The notes under the pieces were generated by a model. The model did not search any database. It was given only the letters and a program-made list of their open reading frames with translations, and was not told the DNA's origin. 11,060 bases of DNA from an uncultured Rhodospirillaceae bacterium. GTDB taxonomy: Bacteria > Pseudomonadota > Alphaproteobacteria > Rhodospirillales > UBA2165. Position numbers and translations under genes: made by a program. The stretch covers positions 1-11,060 of the forward strand of contig CAJWIB010000056.1 of the NCBI GenBank assembly GCA_913041095.1, in the 5' to 3' direction. Below are positions 6,212-11,060 of the stretch, piece by piece (within the stretch, counting starts at the first letter, position 1; each line of letters starts with the position of its first letter).

Positions 6212-8466
6212 CGGCCTCCGGAAAAAAACCGGCTCCTTTCCATAAAAATCAAATAGTCGATTTCATCGGTGGCCATCGTGAGGGCGTTGGTATCCGCAAT
6301 ATCATGAACGATGTCGGCATCAAAGACCGGGCTAGCATCAAACAAGCTGTTAAGGAACTTGAGCAGGCGGGCGAGATTGAGCGCACGCGCGGCAAGAAAT
6401 ATGTGCTTTCCGGCCGCTTGCCCCGGATTACTGTTATCGAAGTTACCGGTACCGACGACTATGGCGATGTCGTTGCTACGCCGCTCAATTGGGACCGCGA
6501 AGATGAGCCGCCGATTATTTTTTTAAATCCCGATAAGCGTGGCAAAAGCCGGCAAGCCGCCCTCGGTAAAGGGGACCGCGCCTTGGCCCGCCTGACACTG
6601 ATTGAAGATAATTCCTACAATGCCTCAATTATCAAACGTATCGGCCATGCACCCAAATCAGTGTTGGGTATATACCGTGAAGGTGGCGTCTTAGAACCTT
6701 CTGATCGCAAACACCGCTTTGACTTCATTGTGCCACCGGAAAATATCAACGGTGCCAAGCCGGGTGATCTGGTGGTGGCCGAAATAGAATCCGGCCGTAA
6801 GCTGGGTCAGGCGACCGCCACCATTGTCGAAGTATTAAACTTCGATCAATCAATTACCGGCAAAGGTGATCTGCCCTTTACCAAAATTGCCCTGTACGAT
6901 CATGGTATCCCGTACACCTTTACTGATCTCGCAATTGAGCAAGCCGAACAAGCCAAAGCGGCACCAAAAGCCAAGCGAACCGATTTACGTAAAATTCCGC
7001 TCGTGACGATTGATGATGAAGATGCGAGGGATTTTGACGATGCTGTCTTTGCCGAGCCCGATACCGATAAAGCCAATCCTGGTGGCTGGCATCTCATCAT
7101 CGCCATTGCTGATGTCGCCTGGTATGTCCGTCCGGATGATGAGCTGGATAAAACGGCGCATGAACGCGGCAATTCGGTCTATTTTCCTGATCAGGTCGTA
7201 CCAATGCTGCCGGAAGCACTATCCAACGGCTGGTGCTCCTTAAAACCCAACGAAGACAGGCCCTGTCTCGCCGTCCATTTGTGGCTTGATAAGAATGGCC
7301 GGGCACTGCAGCACCAATTTGTCCGTGGCCTCATGCATTCACATGCGAGACTGACCTATAATCAAGTACAAGCTGCGATAGACGGCAATCCTGACAAATT
7401 TACTGCACCTTTGATTAATAGCGTCCTAAAACCGCTCTATGGTGCTTATGAGGCATTCTGCCGGGAACGCTTTGATCGCGAACCGCTTGATCTTGAGCTG
7501 CCTGAAAAAAAAATCATGCTGGATAAAAAAGGCAATGTTCAAGAAGTGCTCACCCGGCAGCGCCACGACAGCCACAAATTGATTGAAGAGTTCATGATCG
7601 CCGCCAATGTCGCCGCCGCTACGGCACTTGAAGAGAGCAAACAGCCATGCCTCTATCGCATCCATGAGGAGCCACCGGCGAAAAACCTTGAAAGCTACCA
7701 GAATTTTCTAAAATCTATCGGCTTCAAGCTGGCCAAAGGTCAGGTTTTAATGCCCAGGCACTTTAATCAAATTCTCCAAAAAGCCAGTGGCGGAGACTAT
7801 TTTGATGCGATCAGCCAAATGACCTTGCGATCACAATCTCAAGCCACCTACACCGGTAAAAATGTCGGACATTTTGGCCTTGCTCTTAGACGCTATTGTC
7901 ATTTCACCTCACCCATTCGCCGCTATGCCGATTTGATGGTGCATCGCGCGCTGATTGCAGGCTTGATTCTGGGTGATGGTGCGCTTGAAGAAAAACCGAT
8001 TGATCTCGAAGAACTGGGTGAACATTTAAGCATAACAGAGCGCCGGGCGGCAGTTGCTGAACGCGATGTTGTTGACCGCTTCTCTACCACCTATCTGGCT
8101 AGAAAAATAGGTAAAACCTTCAGCGGCACAATAAATGGCGTCACCAAGTTCGGTCTTTTCGTTACTTTGGACGATACCGCAGCCGATGGCTTAGTGCCGA
8201 TAAGATCGCTCGCTGATGACTACTACAAATTTGATGAAAAATGCATGACACTCAAAGCCTCACGCGCAAAAAAAGTGTTTCATCTCGGCATGAAGATTGA
8301 AGTTGTGTTGAAAGAAGCTAATCCGGTTTCAGGCTCATTAGTCTTGCAAATTGCTGACCAAAGTCATTCAAATAGACAATCTAATAGAAATTCCCGTCTT
8401 AAAAATGTCAAAAAGCAACACCATAGTTCAGGACAGAAACGCCAGCGCCGCATAAGAAAGAGATGA
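6208..8466 (+). CDS. rnr: Ribonuclease R (3'-5' exoribonuclease)
   Basis: RNase R degrades structured RNA processively from the 3' end, in mRNA turnover and RNA quality control. The 752 residues show the full domain order. A winged-helix domain (about 10-68) is followed by cold-shock/OB domains (about 70-250). The RNB catalytic domain has the metal-binding Asp cluster IDDEDARDFDDAV (268-280), RGNSVYFPDQVVPMLPE (320-336), and HFTSPIRRYADLMVHRAL (565-582). An S1 domain lies at about 632-718 (FSGTINGVTKFGLFVTL), and the C-terminus is basic (KKQHHSSGQKRQRRIRKR). GTG 6208 overlaps the topA stop (GTGA). The family's N-terminal helix-turn-helix begins just downstream, so this start fits, and translation is probably coupled to topA. 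An A9 run at 7505-7513 lies inside the catalytic domain without breaking the frame. Nothing appears to be missing. Confidence 0.98.
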   Translation: MTASGKKPAPFHKNQIVDFIGGHREGVGIRNIMNDVGIKDRASIKQAVKELEQAGEIERTRGKKYVLSGRLPRITVIEVTGTDDYGDVVATPLNWDREDEPPIIFLNPDKRGKSRQAALGKGDRALARLTLIEDNSYNASIIKRIGHAPKSVLGIYREGGVLEPSDRKHRFDFIVPPENINGAKPGDLVVAEIESGRKLGQATATIVEVLNFDQSITGKGDLPFTKIALYDHGIPYTFTDLAIEQAEQAKAAPKAKRTDLRKIPLVTIDDEDARDFDDAVFAEPDTDKANPGGWHLIIAIADVAWYVRPDDELDKTAHERGNSVYFPDQVVPMLPEALSNGWCSLKPNEDRPCLAVHLWLDKNGRALQHQFVRGLMHSHARLTYNQVQAAIDGNPDKFTAPLINSVLKPLYGAYEAFCRERFDREPLDLELPEKKIMLDKKGNVQEVLTRQRHDSHKLIEEFMIAANVAAATALEESKQPCLYRIHEEPPAKNLESYQNFLKSIGFKLAKGQVLMPRHFNQILQKASGGDYFDAISQMTLRSQSQATYTGKNVGHFGLALRRYCHFTSPIRRYADLMVHRALIAGLILGDGALEEKPIDLEELGEHLSITERRAAVAERDVVDRFSTTYLARKIGKTFSGTINGVTKFGLFVTLDDTAADGLVPIRSLADDYYKFDEKCMTLKASRAKKVFHLGMKIEVVLKEANPVSGSLVLQIADQSHSNRQSNRNSRLKNVKKQHHSSGQKRQRRIRKR

Positions 8467-10112
8467 CGGCATCCAAAAAATTAACAACAATAGCGTCAAT
8501 GAAAAAATATATAAGCAACATATTTTCCGAGTACCGATCGACACCACGGGTTAAATTTATTCCGACAATGTTGATGGTCGCGATCCTGGCCGCCTGCACA
8601 GCACCCATTTCAAAGACTGGTCGCCGGTCAGAAACCTTTGATGCCGTAGCGGCAACACAGACTTTTGCCTCCGGCTTTCGCCATATTTCGGAACGCTACA
8701 TTGAACCAGTTTCAGCTTCTGAGTTGGCTCTCGAAGGATTGCGGGGATTAACCACGATAGACCCTTCACTTCAGATTCAGCACACCGGCAACCGGATTAC
8801 AATCGGCTCGGATATCCTTTCACCACACAGCTATACGCTGCCGGCAACAAATGATTACGAAGGTTGGGCTAATCTCACAGTGCAGATCCTGCTTGATGCT
8901 CAAAATCAGGCGGCACACTACCAAAAAACCAAATTGGACAAATTGTATGAAGCCGTTTTTGATGGCTCCCTTTCGCATTTGGATGCTTTTTCACGCTATG
9001 CCAACGTCGAGCAAGCTAAGCGAAATCGGGAAAAGCGATCTGGTTTTGGCGGCATCGGTATTCGTTTTATAATGCTCGAAAATGGCGCCAACGTTAGCCT
9101 TGTTTTCCCGGGCTCTCCGGCTAGCAATGCGGGCCTCAGACCAAAAGACATCATTACCCATGCCGATGGCCGGTCTTTGGTTGAGTTAAAAAGGCAGGAA
9201 ACTGGGTCACTCTTACGCGGTAAGATTGGATCCATCGTCGAGGTGAAAGTTCTTCGACCACCAGCTCGCATACCTTTTAATCTTTCAATTAAACGAGACC
9301 GTATTGTTGAGATAACCGCAACTCATTCGGTTAAAAATGGTGTGGTAAATATCCACGTAACCCGTTTTAACAATCATACGGCACAGCATGTGGCGCAAAA
9401 TCTCGCTCAAGCTCTCCAGGAAGTGCACCGCCAATTAAATGGCAAAGCCAAGGGCGTTATTCTCGATTTGCGCAGTAACCCAGGGGGCTTGTTGAAACAG
9501 GCAGTCAATGTTTCCGATCTTTTCCTGGTTAATGGACGCATAATTTCGACTCGTGGCCGCCATCCGGCAAGTAATCACGATTATGATGCCAAAAGCACCG
9601 ACATTGCGCGAGGCTTGCCGCTTGTGGTTCTCATCAACGGCCGTTCGGCAAGTGCTTCGGAAATCGTCGCTTCGGCGCTACAAGATCATGATCGTGCTGT
9701 TGTTATTGGTTCTACTTCCTTCGGTAAGGGAACGGTTCAAACCGTTATTACTCTGCCAAATAAGGCCGAAATCACCTTAACCTGGTCACGTTTTCAGACA
9801 CCCTCAGGTTATTTTCTGCACGGTCTTGGTGTATCACCGTCGATTTGCGCAACCCGTGATGAAAATTCAGATGCGGCCAACGTTATCGAGACAGCGCTCT
9901 GGAACGCTGTCCAGCATACTGAGTCCGTCCAGGCATGGCATTCTGTTTCAACTAAACAGAAACGGGAGCGCCAGCGCCTCAAAGAAATATGTCCGGCGAC
10001 AAACCAGCTAAATCCAATTGACGTCAAAATAGCTGAAAGATTGCTTAAAGATACAGCTCTATATCAACGCGTTAAAGCGCTAAACCAGGCAATCGCTTTT
10101 ATCGGCAAATAA
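8463..10112 (+). CDS. S41-family (C-terminal processing) protease with PDZ domain, predicted lipoprotein
   Basis: This is a 549-residue serine protease of the CtpA/Prc type, which trims or degrades envelope proteins from a C-terminal tag recognised by its PDZ domain. The N-terminus has a long charged lead, a hydrophobic stretch (about 33-44) and the lipobox LAAC with Cys45, so I infer signal peptidase II cleavage and a lipid anchor; Thr at +2 suggests outer-membrane sorting. HLDAFSRYAN (about 172-181) matches the region before the PDZ domain, which runs from about 195 to 285 (GFGGIGIRF, PGSPASNAGLRPKDII). The catalytic domain holds GVILDLRSNPGG (about 331-342), SASASE with Ser397, and FGKGTVQ with Lys422 and Gln426, at the spacing of the family's Ser/Lys dyad (25 residues). 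The ATG overlaps the rnr stop (ATGA). A second in-frame ATG at 8499 would still leave a signal peptide. The C-terminal 90 residues are Gln/Arg-rich with no domain I recognise. The substrate is unknown. Confidence 0.93.
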   Translation: MTASKKLTTIASMKKYISNIFSEYRSTPRVKFIPTMLMVAILAACTAPISKTGRRSETFDAVAATQTFASGFRHISERYIEPVSASELALEGLRGLTTIDPSLQIQHTGNRITIGSDILSPHSYTLPATNDYEGWANLTVQILLDAQNQAAHYQKTKLDKLYEAVFDGSLSHLDAFSRYANVEQAKRNREKRSGFGGIGIRFIMLENGANVSLVFPGSPASNAGLRPKDIITHADGRSLVELKRQETGSLLRGKIGSIVEVKVLRPPARIPFNLSIKRDRIVEITATHSVKNGVVNIHVTRFNNHTAQHVAQNLAQALQEVHRQLNGKAKGVILDLRSNPGGLLKQAVNVSDLFLVNGRIISTRGRHPASNHDYDAKSTDIARGLPLVVLINGRSASASEIVASALQDHDRAVVIGSTSFGKGTVQTVITLPNKAEITLTWSRFQTPSGYFLHGLGVSPSICATRDENSDAANVIETALWNAVQHTESVQAWHSVSTKQKRERQRLKEICPATNQLNPIDVKIAERLLKDTALYQRVKALNQAIAFIGK

Positions 10113-10160
10113 TCTTGACCAGCATAGTGTCACCGCAACCATTTAGAAATTGACTAGAAC

Positions 10161-10188
10161 TTGACAGCGGCACTGTGATCGTTATTGT
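10161..10188 (+). promoter_or_regulatory. Candidate sigma-70-type promoter of rpmG
   Basis: A perfect TTGACA at 10161-10166 is followed after 16 bases by TATTGT at 10183-10188 (4 of 6 to TATAAT). It lies in the 119-bp gap after the protease gene and about 40 bases upstream of the rpmG start. I saw no terminator in that gap, so rpmG may also be reached by read-through. The call rests on consensus matching only. Confidence 0.55.
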
Positions 10189-10231
10189 GCGCCGCACTTC
10201 GATAATTTGAATAATAAACGGACGTTGAAAT

Positions 10232-10399
10232 ATGGCGAAGCCAGCAACAGTTTTAGTGAAACTTGTCAGCACTGCTGATACCGGTTTTTACTATGTGACC
10301 AAAAAGAATCCGCGCAACCAGACGGAAAAGATGGAATTCCGCAAATACGATCCGGTTGCTCGTAAACACGTGCTATTTAAAGAAGGTAAAATTAAGTAA
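10232..10399 (+). CDS. rpmG: Large ribosomal subunit protein bL33
   Basis: This 55-residue basic protein of the 50S subunit sits near the E site and contacts tRNA. It is recognised by its start MAKPATVLVKLVSTADTGFY and by YVTKKNPRNQTEKMEFRKYD, the usual core, ending HVLFKEGKIK. It has no cysteines, so it is the zinc-independent (C-minus) form, as in most proteobacteria. The start ATG is at 10232, with a weak purine stretch (ACGGAC, 8 bases upstream). The gene stands alone, with its own likely promoter upstream and a terminator about 50 bp downstream. As far as I recall, rpmG lies near divK in many alphaproteobacteria, which fits this arrangement. Confidence 0.98.
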   Translation: MAKPATVLVKLVSTADTGFYYVTKKNPRNQTEKMEFRKYDPVARKHVLFKEGKIK

Positions 10400-10450
10400 A
10401 TTTGACCTCGCATATGCACGCCGAGTTAGTGGATTTAGGCACAAATAATT

Positions 10451-10481
10451 AAGGACCTCTTTTGACGGTCTTTTGTTTTTT
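10451..10481 (+). terminator. Intrinsic terminator downstream of rpmG
   Basis: AAGGACC (10451-10457) pairs with GGTCTTT (10467-10473), with one G-T pair, around a 9-base loop; the T-rich run TTTTGTTTTTT follows at 10471-10481. It sits between two converging genes. The minus strand also forms the hairpin but lacks an equally strong T tract, so it mainly serves rpmG; some effect on divK transcripts arriving from the other side is possible. Confidence 0.7.
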
Positions 10482-10504
10482 CAGATTAGCTTTTGTTTAG
10501 GCGG

Positions 10505-10870
10505 CTAGCCGAGAAATCCGGATACGGTTTTTAAAAAATTTGGTACGGATATCGGCTTGGCGATGTAGCCATCACAGCCACCTTCCATTATTTTCTCTTC
10601 ATCACCCTTCATCGCAAACGCGGTAACGGCAATCACCGGAATATCTTTAAGCGCATCTTTCTCTTTGATCAATTTGGTGATCTCAAGACCAGATATTTTT
10701 GGCAGTTGAATGTCCATTAAAATAAGGTCTGGATGATGCTCTTCGGTCATCGAAACGGCTTCATTACCGTCCTTAGTCTGCAACGTATCATAGCCATGCG
10801 CCTGCAAAAGGTCGTTGAACAACTTCATATTTAGTTCATTGTCTTCAACAATCAAAATAGTCTTGGCCAA
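10505..10870 (-). CDS. divK: Single-domain response regulator DivK
   Basis: DivK is a stand-alone receiver domain. In Caulobacter it is phosphorylated by DivJ, dephosphorylated by PleC, and steers the CckA-ChpT-CtrA cell-cycle pathway. From TTG at 10870 the 121-residue protein begins with the family's AKTILIVEDNELNMKLFNDLL. The acidic pocket is Glu9/Asp10, the phosphorylated Asp is Asp53 (LILMDIQLP), and Thr83 (AVTAFAMKGDE) and Lys105 (YIAKPISV) complete the switch. These numbers equal those of Caulobacter DivK, which is why I prefer TTG over the in-frame ATG at 10909 (13 extra residues, no clear ribosome binding site). GGTAGG-like purines lie just upstream of the TTG. The stop is TAG (10505-10507). 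The gene converges on rpmG. pleD, which often follows divK in alphaproteobacteria, is not downstream here. There is no output domain, so it acts through protein contacts. Confidence 0.92.
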   Translation of the reverse strand: MAKTILIVEDNELNMKLFNDLLQAHGYDTLQTKDGNEAVSMTEEHHPDLILMDIQLPKISGLEITKLIKEKDALKDIPVIAVTAFAMKGDEEKIMEGGCDGYIAKPISVPNFLKTVSGFLG

Positions 10871-10907
10871 ACCTACCCGAGCTCCAGGTGTGAAACTTAT
10901 TTCCGCC

Positions 10908-10913
10908 ATTATA
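10908..10913 (-). promoter_or_regulatory. Possible -10 element for divK
   Basis: On the minus strand TATAAT occurs here, overlapping the upstream ATG candidate. If used, transcription would begin near 10901 and the message would contain only the TTG start at 10870. I see no good -35 hexamer at 16-18 bases, so this is weak. The rest of the 10919-11015 gap is AT-rich with nothing else I can name except a possible CtrA-like half-match at 11005-11019. Confidence 0.3.
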
Positions 10914-11015
10914 AGCAAAAATTTTAATATCTATATCATCTTGTGATTTTTTTCCCATATTCAAGCTTTATTTGGGAAATTCTTAAATAATATTACATTT
11001 TATTTCAATTGCCGG

Positions 11016-11060
11016 TTAACCGCGAACTTCATCCACCATATTTTCCAGCGCCTCTACATC
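11016..11060 (-). CDS. C-terminal 14 codons of an unidentified gene (5' end outside window)
   Basis: On the minus strand the frame reads DVEALENMVDEVRG and then TAA at 11016-11018. The composition is acidic and helix-like, and the codons look normal. I do not recognise the family from so few residues. It is co-directional with divK and ends about 145 bases upstream of the DivK TTG, so both could share a transcript. The stop lies within a perfect 10-base palindrome (CGGTTAACCG, 11013-11022). The stretch could also be non-coding, since 14 codons without a stop mean little. Confidence 0.35.
   Translation of the reverse strand, partial: DVEALENMVDEVRG

Noticed and set aside
7505..7513. A9 run in rnr as a programmed frameshift site
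   Set aside because: The frame is intact on both sides and the catalytic domain continues normally; there is no alternative product ending nearby that would make sense, so it is only a possible mutation hotspot.
10919..11015. Small gene or RNA in the gap upstream of divK
   Set aside because: The stretch is AT-rich with no open frame of useful size and no stable hairpin that I could see.
11013..11022. Perfect palindrome CGGTTAACCG as an operator
   Set aside because: It is short, overlaps a stop codon, and there is no second copy nearby; chance is an adequate explanation.

Overview
The window looks like a chromosomal housekeeping segment of an alphaproteobacterium of moderate GC content. The gene order resembles Rhodospirillales-type genomes as I remember them: pyrB, a pyrC-like gene, plsY, dprA, topA and rnr, then rpmG and divK. 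The DivK residues (Asp53, Thr83 and Lys105 when counted from a TTG start) point firmly to Alphaproteobacteria. I cannot name a genus from the sequence.

Layout. Positions 1-10112 are one tightly packed plus-strand run. It starts with the 3' part of pyrB, followed by a dihydroorotase-like gene that overlaps it by 4 bp, and plsY 4 bp further on. Next comes a broken dprA (2470-3518), then topA 8 bp downstream, rnr with a 4-bp overlap, and an S41 protease predicted to be a lipoprotein, again with a 4-bp overlap. A 119-bp gap with a plausible promoter leads to rpmG (10232-10399), which ends at a hairpin-plus-T-tract terminator (10451-10481). The minus strand then carries divK (10505-10870, TTG start) and, at the window edge, the last 14 codons of an unidentified gene.

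How the genes relate. The pyrB/pyrC pair belongs to de novo pyrimidine synthesis. The dihydroorotase-like protein has lost both histidines of the HxH metal motif, so it is probably a structural partner of PyrB rather than an enzyme. PlsY starts phospholipid synthesis. TopA and RNase R handle DNA supercoiling and RNA decay. The S41 lipoprotein acts in the envelope. DivK is a cell-cycle response regulator.

The most interesting locus is the dprA remnant. Its protein sequence is easy to follow from end to end, but it carries an in-frame internal deletion, one single-base frameshift and four in-frame stops. All four stops are TAG, and each falls where Gln is expected or plausible. None of the 11 CAA codons has become TAA. 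I read it as a young pseudogene, with amber readthrough as a weaker alternative. I found no mobile element, CRISPR array, tRNA or rRNA. I do not see a convincing novel system here.
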